The translations under genes and the position numbers were made by a program. DNA of 21,869 nucleotides, from IMG/VR virus record IMGVR_UViG_3300020473_000140, positions 1 to 21,869 of that record; one strand, written 5' to 3'. Each line of letters opens with the position of its first letter. Within the stretch, counting starts at the first letter, position 1. Shown here one piece after another: positions 5,578-12,535 of the stretch. This DNA is from a virus. The notes under the pieces were generated by a model that made no database searches, was not told where the DNA came from, and worked only from the letters and a program-made list of their open reading frames with translations.

Positions 5578-6413
5578 GATTTTTCTATCGTTAGGGTTGG
5601 AATCTCACCTTTGTAGGTTGTTTGACCTTCTTTCATTTGTTTAGTTTGGTTTGCTTCCAACAATTGTTTTTGTTGTTCTTGTTGTGCTTTTATTTCATCC
5701 TCAGTTGCAAAAATGGCATTAAAAGACACGCTTCTCCTTTCTCCTTTTCCATCAGCAGTTCTGAACGGATAGACGAAATGTGATTGTTGTGCTGGAAAAA
5801 CAAAGAAATCTCCCACCTGAGGCCTCCATGAAAATTGAGGTGATACTAATTGAGAATCGTTACAAGTACTATTTACAAACACAATATTTCCATCGTCTTC
5901 CCTACCTTTTTTTCTACTTGGAAGATACTCTGGTATTTTAAGATACATTACAGAAGATATTTGACACTCAGTATGAATGTGCATAGGATTATATTCACCA
6001 TCTTTCTGTGATATAACCCACATTGACAACATTTGAGTCAACCATTTTTCTTGTTGTATCGCTTGTTCATTGCCTGGGTGTTGTTGTGATTTTGTTGCAA
6101 CTACAAAATGACGAACTATGTCCATGAAAAAATTATAGATTCCAGCTTCGTGTAACTTTTCGTGTTCTATATACAATTCGTGTTCTATTTGTCCTGCAAG
6201 ATTCTTACCCCAACTTTTTTCGTTTTCTGCGTTGTCTACCATCTCGTCTGTAATCTCAAGCATCTTACCCAAAATAGGATCTGGTAATTTTGTCTTCATA
6301 ACAAAAGTAGACCAAGGTTGAATCATCGACATATTCATTTCAAACTTTTGTTCTGGAACTCTATTTTTCTTTTTTTCTTTTCTTTCTTGCATTCTTCTTT
6401 GTTGTCTATTCAT
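5574..6413 (-). CDS. 2-oxoglutarate/Fe(II)-dependent oxygenase family protein
   Basis: 279 aa. The double-stranded β-helix signature is visible: NPMHIHTECQISSVMYLKIP (142-161, first iron-binding histidine region H145/H147), GDFFVFPAQQSHFVYPF (201-217, distal histidine H212) and RRSVSFN (226-232, with R227 suited to bind 2-oxoglutarate). Such enzymes hydroxylate proteins, nucleic acids or small molecules; the substrate here is unknown. Residues 1-20 are very basic (RQQRRMQERKEKKK), suggesting contact with nucleic acid, and the C-terminus is glutamine-rich. It lies between gp47 and gp46, which are usually close neighbours, with ATGA overlaps on both sides. A role tied to DNA or to the 46/47 complex is inference only. 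Confidence 0.82.
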   Translation of the reverse strand: MNRQQRRMQERKEKKKNRVPEQKFEMNMSMIQPWSTFVMKTKLPDPILGKMLEITDEMVDNAENEKSWGKNLAGQIEHELYIEHEKLHEAGIYNFFMDIVRHFVVATKSQQHPGNEQAIQQEKWLTQMLSMWVISQKDGEYNPMHIHTECQISSVMYLKIPEYLPSRKKGREDDGNIVFVNSTCNDSQLVSPQFSWRPQVGDFFVFPAQQSHFVYPFRTADGKGERRSVSFNAIFATEDEIKAQQEQQKQLLEANQTKQMKEGQTTYKGEIPTLTIEKS

Positions 6414-7468
6414 ACTGTCTCCACTGTCAGTGCCTCATTATAAAGGTCTTGCATCAATTTATTCAGTTCACCTTTACTGGTAATTTGTAAACTATCCACA
6501 CAATTTTTGATTACACTCATTGTATCTTCCACATCTTCGATACTCTCCAAATCTTCGCCCAAATCCTCAATATCAAAAAGATTATCTATGATTGAAATAT
6601 TACCCACTCCAACCTTAATAAGACCATCCATCAAAGCTTCAAACATATACTGATTTGTCTTGTTCTTGATGATAATTTTGACATAACAATCTTTGTATCT
6701 TGACAAGTCCTGTTCTGGTTCTTGTCCCTCAGAATCATCATAATAGATTTTGTGAAACATAGAAAAAGGATTTGGTATAAACTCTGTATCCAATGTTTCA
6801 GTATCAAAGATATGAAATCCTCGTTGATCATTGTAATCTGCCCATGTCATCTCATATGGATTTCCAAGATAGTGAATATTACCTGTGATAGAACGATGAT
6901 GAAAATGACCACTGAACACTTTACGATAAGCTTTGAAAAGGGAAGGAGAAAAACCATCTGTACTCATAGAACCTTTTGTATGTTCTATTCCGTCTAAGTG
7001 TAAATGTCCAAACACAACTGGACATCTTGACTTCTCAAGCATTGACATTGACTTTTCATGATTGTCCTCACATATCCAAGGAAGAATCAACGCTTCAGTA
7101 TTTCCTAACTTCACAACCGACGGCTCTTCATAGTAAGATAGATAATCATACCCATCCATCAACTCACGAACAGCATTCACTTCCAAAGTGTTCTTAAAAT
7201 AAATGTCGTGATTACCAATGATGATTGATGATGGTATCTTCAGTTCATTCAAAGGACCAAGAAATATTTCTCTCATTGTGTTAAGAGTTTTGTAGTTGAT
7301 GAACTTTCGTCTGTCAACTATGTCTCCCAAGTGAATCACTCCATCCACTTTTCGTTCTACGAGAGTTGGAAAGAAAACCTCTTCGTAAAATCTACGAAAG
7401 AAGTTTGCAAAAATCAAACTATCATTTCTCGCTCCAAAGTGAGTATCGGTTATGAGTGCATATTTCAT
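6410..7468 (-). CDS. 47: gp47 recombination nuclease subunit (Mre11/SbcD-like)
   Basis: 352 aa (T4 gp47 is 339). The five metallophosphoesterase motifs are in order: DTHFG (8-12), GDIVDRR (48-54), GNHD (85-88), GHLH (154-157) and GHFHH (187-191). These bind the two catalytic metals. The C-terminal part, with an acidic stretch near 299-315, would form the capping and gp46-binding region. With gp46 it processes double-strand ends for recombination. The ATG overlaps the gp55 stop by 4 bases and its own stop overlaps the oxygenase gene by 4, placing it second in the operon started by gp55. Confidence 0.97.
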   Translation of the reverse strand: MKYALITDTHFGARNDSLIFANFFRRFYEEVFFPTLVERKVDGVIHLGDIVDRRKFINYKTLNTMREIFLGPLNELKIPSSIIIGNHDIYFKNTLEVNAVRELMDGYDYLSYYEEPSVVKLGNTEALILPWICEDNHEKSMSMLEKSRCPVVFGHLHLDGIEHTKGSMSTDGFSPSLFKAYRKVFSGHFHHRSITGNIHYLGNPYEMTWADYNDQRGFHIFDTETLDTEFIPNPFSMFHKIYYDDSEGQEPEQDLSRYKDCYVKIIIKNKTNQYMFEALMDGLIKVGVGNISIIDNLFDIEDLGEDLESIEDVEDTMSVIKNCVDSLQITSKGELNKLMQDLYNEALTVETV

Positions 7469-8061
7469 GCAGGAAGTTCCTCGTTAAGATAGGTTGTCAA
7501 AGGAGACATTTTTACAAGTTTTGTATCTACTGTCTCTTTGGGTTTTTTCTTCTTTCTTTTCTTTTCTTCAAATGCGTAGATAAAATCATATATTGTAGCA
7601 CGTTTGTCTGAAGTGAGGGGTGAGGCTCCAGTTGAGATGAAATCCTCTGACTCCATAGAACTAGTATCAGAGTTTTCTTCTAATGAATCAAACTCGTTCA
7701 TCGTCTTGTATTTAATGTACAACTGCTTTTTTTCTTTTTCAATTCTTCGTAAGAACGCATAGTAAATAATTTGAGTAAAGTAAGCAAATGGGTTTTGTGA
7801 TTTCTCTGGGTTGAAATTATTAGCATACATCACACAATTTTCTATCCCATCACTCACCATTTCTTCACGAAATGCATAGTTAATAAAGTTTGGTCGATGT
7901 GATAGTTTCTCTGCAATTTTTAAAAAACACTCTCCTGCATAATCTGGAATTACTGGTGGCTCTATATCGTTATCTTTAGCAATTAGATATTGTTCACGAT
8001 ATTCGCTCATAACCTCAAGGAGTTTAGAATTATCAACATAATGTTGTTTCTTTCTTGGCAC
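7465..8061 (-). CDS. 55: gp55 late-transcription sigma factor
   Basis: 198 aa (T4 gp55 is 185). Alignable with T4 gp55 across the core: YVDNSKLL near the start, EKLSHRPNFINY (51-62), REEMVSDGIENCV (65-77), NPFAYFTQI (90-98) and FLRRIEKEKKQ (103-113). This is the region-2-like core that recognises TATAAATA. The C-terminus SPLTTYLNEELP is placed like the T4 sliding-clamp-binding tail. The start is GTG at 8059-8061, with AAAGGA 6 bases upstream. A perfect TTGACA-N17-TATAAT promoter gives a 28-base leader. Three exact late promoters occur elsewhere in the window. The residues after 165 are lysine-rich and differ from T4. Confidence 0.93.
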   Translation of the reverse strand: MPRKKQHYVDNSKLLEVMSEYREQYLIAKDNDIEPPVIPDYAGECFLKIAEKLSHRPNFINYAFREEMVSDGIENCVMYANNFNPEKSQNPFAYFTQIIYYAFLRRIEKEKKQLYIKYKTMNEFDSLEENSDTSSMESEDFISTGASPLTSDKRATIYDFIYAFEEKKRKKKKPKETVDTKLVKMSPLTTYLNEELPA

Positions 8062-8095
8062 AGGGTTCCTTTCATAAATTTAATCATATAAGAGT

Positions 8096-8124
8096 ATTAT
8101 ACATGACTACAGACCAAATGTCAA
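8096..8124 (-). promoter_or_regulatory. Perfect-consensus sigma70 promoter of the gp55 operon
   Basis: Minus strand: TTGACA (8119-8124), exactly 17 bases, TATAAT (8096-8101). Both hexamers are identical to the bacterial consensus. The start near 8089 would drive gp55 and the seven overlapping genes after it. Confidence 0.88.
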
Positions 8125-8149
8125 GTATGTTTTTTACACTTGACATTTG
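8115..8149. repeat. Perfect 12-bp inverted repeat joining two -35 elements
   Basis: CAAATGTCAAGT (8115-8126) and ACTTGACATTTG (8138-8149) are exact reverse complements separated by 11 bases. Two further arms nest outside: TGACTACAGACC (8104-8115) against GGACTGTAGTCA (8169-8180), 11 of 12 pairing, and AGTATTAT (8093-8100) against ATAATACT (8203-8210), perfect. The gap of 147 bases between genes is thus nearly all palindromic or promoter sequence. Confidence 0.85.
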
Positions 8150-8167
8150 TGCCACAGACGATATAAT
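8140..8167 (+). promoter_or_regulatory. Divergent perfect-hexamer promoter on the plus strand
   Basis: Plus strand: TTGACA (8140-8145), 16 bases, TATAAT (8162-8167). It points rightward, where no plus-strand gene exists, so a transcript from about 8174 would be antisense to the 109-aa gene and uvsW. Its -35 lies in the right arm of the inverted repeat whose left arm holds the gp55 -35. Confidence 0.6.
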
Positions 8168-8208
8168 AGGACTGTAGTCATTAAGAATAATAGTATATAC
8201 AGATAATA

Positions 8209-8538
8209 CTAGTTCATCATCATGTTCTTGAGCATCTCTTCTGATACGAAATCTTCTTGATGTTCGTTCACTTCTTTTAGAATATCATCATAAATTTCAC
8301 TCATTTTCTTTGAAAGAGAAGCCATGGTGACTATGTATTTGGCGGATACTGGTACGGAGTGGTCTTCTGTAAATGGAATCCACTTGGTGAATCGCACACC
8401 ATCTTCGCCATCTTCGTCTAAGATGTGGGATATTTTGATTGGATGTTTGAAATGGAAAAGTCCTCCCTCTGGTTTCTCCAAAATTGTGAGAAGTTCATCT
8501 CCTGTGGAAAGTTTGACGTATTTAATGCTTGGGTCCAT
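8209..8538 (-). CDS. Conserved hypothetical protein, 109 aa
   Basis: The ATG at 8536-8538 is preceded by AAAGGA at good spacing. An ATG two codons earlier (8544) has the same AAAGG directly against it and overlaps the uvsW stop, so the later start is preferred. The N-terminal half, IKYVKLSTGDELLTILEKPE, then a strand-rich section, looks like a small β-barrel of Sm-like type. The second half is helical and ends in methionines (EEMLKNMMMN). Similar proteins occur beside uvsW in marine T4-like phages as far as I recall, without known function. It is the last gene before the palindromic promoter region. Confidence 0.72.
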   Translation of the reverse strand: MDPSIKYVKLSTGDELLTILEKPEGGLFHFKHPIKISHILDEDGEDGVRFTKWIPFTEDHSVPVSAKYIVTMASLSKKMSEIYDDILKEVNEHQEDFVSEEMLKNMMMN

Positions 8539-8540
8539 AT

Positions 8541-10001
8541 TCATCCTTTGATTGGTATGGTGTATATATGATACGGAAATTGTTCTGAACTGTAAATTTT
8601 GACTCTTTCCATAAAATGATTGAGTGTATAGTTTTTCCTCTCTTTAAATGTTAGGTCATCTGCGATGTCGTAAAGTGAAGCTGATGACTTTGTGTCTGAC
8701 TTTCGCAAACCTCTTCCTATTGATTGTAAATTTCTGATACGTGATTTAGAAGGAGAAGCAAAGATAATGTTATGCAAATTCCTAATATTGATGCCGGTAG
8801 AGTATACCCCATAAGAAGCACAAATGACTGCATCTTTTTCAGTTTCAATAATAGACCTGACCTGTTCTCTTGACTCTGCATCTGTACCTCCATATACAAA
8901 GAATACTCTTCTTGAGTTGTCCAGTTTATCTTGCAACATATCATACAAAATGTTGCCATGTTTTTCTACTAATTGAAATAATACGAGTGAATTACCTCTC
9001 AATCCGTCTACGAGATTACATATATACTTATTTCTTTCAGGATGACTTACCAAAAAGTCAATCTCTTCTTGATACTTTAATTTAGACACAATCATGGCCG
9101 ACTCTCTGGGATACTTCAGAACCAAACACCGAATACTTATTTCTGAAAGTGTCTTCTTCTTGATGAGTTCTTTTGTTGTCGTGACCTTTTTTACTGGTCC
9201 GAAAAGTCCTGTGAGAATCAACCTGTGTACCTCTACTTCATCCAATGTTCCAGTTGTTCCAATACGATAAGGAGCATTCACTAGGTTTTTCATTATTTTT
9301 GTAAGTGACTTTGCTTTATACAAATGTGCTTCGTCACCAATCACTACCTCAAAATCATTGAAGAAAGGTTTCTTGAGTTCGTACAATGATTGCCAAGTTG
9401 AGATGATTACTTCCTTGTTCGACTCCTTATCCTGTCCACCATAGATTTGATGAACATGATTTTTTACTTCAAAATCTTTGTCTGCATAAGCATCAAAGTC
9501 AGAATACATTTGATTTACAAGTGACAGAGTTGGAACGATTATCAACGTTCTTCTGGGAAAGTAGTATCGCATCAAATAATAGATGATGAGTGATTTTCCA
9601 GAAGCTGTTGGTGAAAGTAAAAGACATCTCTCTTGGTCTATTGCATATCGTACTGCATTGCTCTGATAGTCCCTGAGTTTGTATTCACAAGGAAACGATG
9701 TGAGAAACTGAAAATAATCTTCGTTTGTGATGTTTGAATTTTCAAATACAGTATTGTCTTTTACTCTGTACTCTCTGTCATTTGCAAATCTATAAACCTC
9801 ATGTTTTAGACCCGAATAAATCTTTCCATTATCATAATTGAAAAGATAAACATACCCATCCCATTTCTTCGCACGAAACATGGGCATGAATTGATAGTTA
9901 TTTGGACGAAAACGAAAATAATGATTCAGTTCCATCTTCAGAGATGGTTCACATGAGATTTGAATATAGACATTATCAACTGAATTTATTTCCAATTCCA
10001 T
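8541..10001 (-). CDS. uvsW: UvsW recombination/repair helicase (superfamily 2)
   Basis: 486 aa (T4 UvsW is 503). The N-terminal double-stranded-DNA-binding domain contains FRAKKWDGYVYLF (42-54), matching the T4 FRYGNWDGRIRLL pattern. Helicase motifs: PTASGKS (131-137, Walker A), IIVPT (154-158), GDEAH (222-226), TGTLD (250-254, motif III), VICASYGVYSTGINIRNLH (392-410, motif V) and QSIGRGLRK (426-434, motif VI). UvsW unwinds branched DNA and R-loops, helping to switch from origin-dependent to recombination-dependent replication. It begins one base after the uvsY stop, so the pair is coupled. Confidence 0.96.
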   Translation of the reverse strand: MELEINSVDNVYIQISCEPSLKMELNHYFRFRPNNYQFMPMFRAKKWDGYVYLFNYDNGKIYSGLKHEVYRFANDREYRVKDNTVFENSNITNEDYFQFLTSFPCEYKLRDYQSNAVRYAIDQERCLLLSPTASGKSLIIYYLMRYYFPRRTLIIVPTLSLVNQMYSDFDAYADKDFEVKNHVHQIYGGQDKESNKEVIISTWQSLYELKKPFFNDFEVVIGDEAHLYKAKSLTKIMKNLVNAPYRIGTTGTLDEVEVHRLILTGLFGPVKKVTTTKELIKKKTLSEISIRCLVLKYPRESAMIVSKLKYQEEIDFLVSHPERNKYICNLVDGLRGNSLVLFQLVEKHGNILYDMLQDKLDNSRRVFFVYGGTDAESREQVRSIIETEKDAVICASYGVYSTGINIRNLHNIIFASPSKSRIRNLQSIGRGLRKSDTKSSASLYDIADDLTFKERKNYTLNHFMERVKIYSSEQFPYHIYTIPIKG

Positions 10002-10002
10002 A

Positions 10003-10419
10003 TCAAAAACCCGCCTGAAACTTCCTCCAAGTTATTGCGTTGTTGATATGGAAACTTCGGTTTTCAATGATTGATAATACCTTACTCAGATACTCTACTT
10101 TCGCTTCCTGCTCGTTAAGAATCTTTTCTGCTTTTTGTAGTGGTTCATCGGCAGCAACATAATACTTCTCAAGTTCCGTCTTGGACAGTCGTATGTTATG
10201 TTCTGGAGCCTTACCACTTTTAGAAATCACAACTTCCCATCTTTGTTGAAACAACACCTTCCAGTGTGTCTTTAAGTCAGAAAGTTTGCGTTTCTCTTTA
10301 CTGTAAATGTTTAAGTATTTTTGGTGAAGATTTGGTATCTTCAAAGATTCATTATCTAAATCTGTGTCATCAATATGAGAGTCATTCTCCCACATTGTCA
10401 TTATTTCATCAATTGTCAT
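10003..10419 (-). CDS. uvsY: UvsY recombination mediator
   Basis: 138 aa, against 137 in T4. Similarity is low but patterned: LHQKYLNIYSKEKRKL matches the T4 LYSKWLNKHSSIKKEM region, KTELEKYYVAAD matches KSEMKTVLSAD, and the end ITWRKFQAGF matches the T4 MRAFEAGK end. Helical and charged throughout. UvsY loads UvsX recombinase onto gp32-covered single strands. The position directly before uvsW supports the call. No Shine-Dalgarno precedes the ATG; translation may depend on the gene 17 bases upstream. Confidence 0.9.
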   Translation of the reverse strand: MTIDEIMTMWENDSHIDDTDLDNESLKIPNLHQKYLNIYSKEKRKLSDLKTHWKVLFQQRWEVVISKSGKAPEHNIRLSKTELEKYYVAADEPLQKAEKILNEQEAKVEYLSKVLSIIENRSFHINNAITWRKFQAGF

Positions 10420-10435
10420 GAATTATATAGTTTGT

Positions 10436-10972
10436 TCAATTATCAAGTAGGTTTTTGATTTCATAGTTTACATATCGAAAAGTAGCAGTTGCAATGAAAT
10501 ATTCAACGTCTGCTGCAGAACTGTCAAACTCAATAGACGATACATTGATTGGAAATGCATCGTAAAAATGAAACTCCATTTGTGGATTCATTGCACTTGT
10601 CAAAAGTGTGAGAACAATAGTAGAAACTGTTCCACCTCTTGCAGTTGGATTTGAACCACTTGCTTTGAGTTTGCGAAACTTTTCTTGTCCTTCCGCAAGT
10701 CCAAGAGCTATGATTCGGTCATAAATCTCAGTCCAGTTTTTCATGTGTTCATCTACGATAAAACGAACTGACAACTCTTCAAAACTTACTCTCGAACCAG
10801 CTACAGGAATAGTTGCAGTTGGATTGAATATCTCTATTGCATCTATCGAAACGCCTGGGATGTTCGCTGCCTGACAAAACCATGTCATGTGTGGAGCATC
10901 TTCCATCGTCAGACGAAAACTGACATTAGAGAGATAGTTTAAATTTTCGGGTACTTTATTTGATGCGCTCAT
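10436..10972 (-). CDS. Tail-tube-fold virion protein (gp19/gp54/gp3 type)
   Basis: 178 aa. The layout follows the T4 tail-tube fold: an early strand with FCQAANIPGVS (32-42, like the T4 FQCKATALPAG), then IPVAGSRVSFEELSVRFIVDEHMKNWTEI in place of the GDRTFDDWTVTV...EARQKFVDW block. The C-terminal strands are INVSSIEFDSSAADVEYFIATATF. It differs from the three gp19 copies near the sheath gene. It is probably a tube initiator, terminator or baseplate adaptor; gp54- and gp3-like roles both fit. As I recall, some marine T4-like genomes place a tail-completion gene between gp23 and uvsY, but I cannot confirm the paralogy. Only a weak GGAAA precedes the ATG. Confidence 0.72.
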   Translation of the reverse strand: MSASNKVPENLNYLSNVSFRLTMEDAPHMTWFCQAANIPGVSIDAIEIFNPTATIPVAGSRVSFEELSVRFIVDEHMKNWTEIYDRIIALGLAEGQEKFRKLKASGSNPTARGGTVSTIVLTLLTSAMNPQMEFHFYDAFPINVSSIEFDSSAADVEYFIATATFRYVNYEIKNLLDN

Positions 10973-10980
10973 ACTATTAT

Positions 10981-11721
10981 TTATTTCCAGTATTCTTTAA
11001 CAAAATCATCATTCACTTCATCTGGTTTTGGCAAACCATGAAACACTACAATTTTAGCATCATTTATAGGACTGAATTTGTAACTTGCGAGCCAACCTTC
11101 GGGAAAATAATCAATTTTTATATTATTCTGAATCAAAGAAAAATACATCCACTCTTGGTCACTGTTGAATACAACAGGGGGAAGATTCATTAAATCATGG
11201 TAAGTAACTTTACCATTATATCCCAAAGCAGAATCATAAAATTTTTCTTCCATCAAACCATTTCTTTTCTCGTAAAAATCCTCTGCTACAAAACTTAAAC
11301 TTCCAACGTCAAACCTCATAGCCGAACCATTAAATGGTCTTATGTCTTCATTTAACATCATCCCATAGTCAACGTAATCCATATTCCATTCACTTATAGA
11401 AACAAATTTACTTTCTGGTGAAAAATCAAAGAATTCATTTATGTTATCCTTAATGACAACATCCAAATCAAAGAAAAGAATCTGACCTTCTATATCGTAT
11501 AGAGTTTTTTCAAAAAGTGTTACTTTATTCCAACATATTTCTAAATCTGTTCTAGGTATATCAAACACTTCTACATTTGGGTCTATACCTTCTGGGTCTT
11601 CTGTTAAACAGATGAACCTATCAAAGTTAGAACAATTACGATTGACAGCACGATAAAGTTTGTTTACGTAAGATGAGTCAAATTTTTTACCCCACTTGAT
11701 ACACACTATATTATTTTTCAT
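10981..11721 (-). CDS. Putative GT-A-fold glycosyltransferase
   Basis: 246 aa. It shows a nucleotide-sugar transferase pattern: N-terminal strand NNIVCIKWGKKF, FICLTED (36-42), WNKVTLFEKT (64-73) and ILFFDLDVVI (81-90), whose D85-L-D87 is the metal-binding DxD. Later come NGSAMRFD, a DQEWM motif and VVFHGLPKP near the end, as in GT8-like and related enzymes. It would transfer a sugar to an unknown acceptor in the cytoplasm. It overlaps the preceding gene as ATGA, forming a two-gene cassette behind the gp23 terminator. Marine T4-like phages carry such genes, presumably for modifying capsid, DNA or host surface glycans; the acceptor here is not inferable. Confidence 0.78.
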   Translation of the reverse strand: MKNNIVCIKWGKKFDSSYVNKLYRAVNRNCSNFDRFICLTEDPEGIDPNVEVFDIPRTDLEICWNKVTLFEKTLYDIEGQILFFDLDVVIKDNINEFFDFSPESKFVSISEWNMDYVDYGMMLNEDIRPFNGSAMRFDVGSLSFVAEDFYEKRNGLMEEKFYDSALGYNGKVTYHDLMNLPPVVFNSDQEWMYFSLIQNNIKIDYFPEGWLASYKFSPINDAKIVVFHGLPKPDEVNDDFVKEYWK

Positions 11722-12446
11722 ATTATCTCAATTTTTGATTCAGGATACTTTTCAACGATATCATTGACATATTTTTCCCAATTATCAGCATCTTTGGGTC
11801 TGTATGTTTCTGGATGTCTCAAACCATCGTGAGAATGTGCATCTGTTTTATACAAAAATGTTCCATCATAAACATTTCTATAATTACCACTCTTCAATCC
11901 ATCAAAACCATACATTACGATTTCTTTATGACCATTTTCTGCGGCTCTTTGTAATGCCATGGTTCCTGTGCTTGGAAGTTCAGTTAATGGTTTAAAGTTC
12001 CATTCGTATTGTGGTGTTTCCTCTTCGTTTACCCATAGTACTTCATGGACATTGCCTGCATAACCCATATACACAAAACTTGTAGCCGTATCTCTGTTGC
12101 CTGTATAATTGATATTTACACCTTGATTTGGTGGTAATGAAAGACGTATACCCTGCAAAACATCTTCAAAGTAATGGACAGGTAAAACATCTAAATCTGA
12201 AAATACACAATTGCCTTTATATTTGTCTTTGTGTATTTCAGATACCATTCTAAAATCGTTTGCAAAAAGAAAATCTGGTTCCCAATCTCTGTAAAGTGCA
12301 TTACAACCATAAACAATACCATCTTTTTTCAATTCGTCTAAATCTAAATGTTGTCTACTTGGACCATTACCCAAAACATATGCTTTGAATTCAGAACACT
12401 CAACTGTCGCTTTTTGGTTTTCTCTTTTGACTATCACTTGCACCAT
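11718..12446 (-). CDS. Putative glycosyltransferase, sialyltransferase/DUF115-like
   Basis: 242 aa. Residues 23-30 (VLGNGPSR) and 44-52 (IVYGCNALY) reproduce the GNGPS...N-x-x-Y pattern shared by GT42-type sialyltransferases and DUF115 proteins. PDFLFANDF (57-65) and STGTMALQRAAENGHKEI (159-176) followed by MYGFDG (178-183) fit the second half of such folds. The likely role is transfer of a sugar from a nucleotide donor; acceptor unknown. GGAG stands 5 bases before the ATG. It is the first gene after the gp23 terminator and overlaps the second glycosyltransferase by 4 bases. No promoter is recognisable in the gap, so expression may come from read-through. Confidence 0.68.
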   Translation of the reverse strand: MVQVIVKRENQKATVECSEFKAYVLGNGPSRQHLDLDELKKDGIVYGCNALYRDWEPDFLFANDFRMVSEIHKDKYKGNCVFSDLDVLPVHYFEDVLQGIRLSLPPNQGVNINYTGNRDTATSFVYMGYAGNVHEVLWVNEEETPQYEWNFKPLTELPSTGTMALQRAAENGHKEIVMYGFDGLKSGNYRNVYDGTFLYKTDAHSHDGLRHPETYRPKDADNWEKYVNDIVEKYPESKIEII

Positions 12447-12475
12447 ATTATCTCCACAGGAAAATTACTACAAAC

Positions 12476-12507
12476 AAAAAAGGGAGAGGATTTCGTCCTC
12501 TCCCTTT
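12476..12507 (-). terminator. Rho-independent terminator behind gp23
   Basis: On the minus strand AAAGGGAGAGGA, loop CGAAA, TCCTCTCCCTTT, then further T residues: a perfect 12-bp stem (12479-12490 with 12496-12507) running into a U-tract. The stop codon of gp23 lies 29 bases upstream. A smaller hairpin, CCTACA/TGTAGG (12514-12528), lies between them. Confidence 0.93.
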
Positions 12508-12535
12508 GAAATCCCTACAATATGTAGGTAATGAA

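Noticed and set aside
10422-10427. TATAAT hexamer just before the uvsY ATG, suggesting a leaderless transcript
   Set aside because: No -35 at acceptable spacing (the nearest TTGATA is only 13 bases away) and AT-rich sequence makes a chance match likely.
10978-10985. AATAAATA resembling a late promoter before the 178-aa tube-fold gene
   Set aside because: One mismatch to TATAAATA and only a few bases from the ATG, leaving no room for a leader.
12514-12528. Small hairpin CCTACA/TGTAGG behind gp23
   Set aside because: Six-base stem with a three-base loop and no U-tract; not a terminator on its own, though it precedes the true one.
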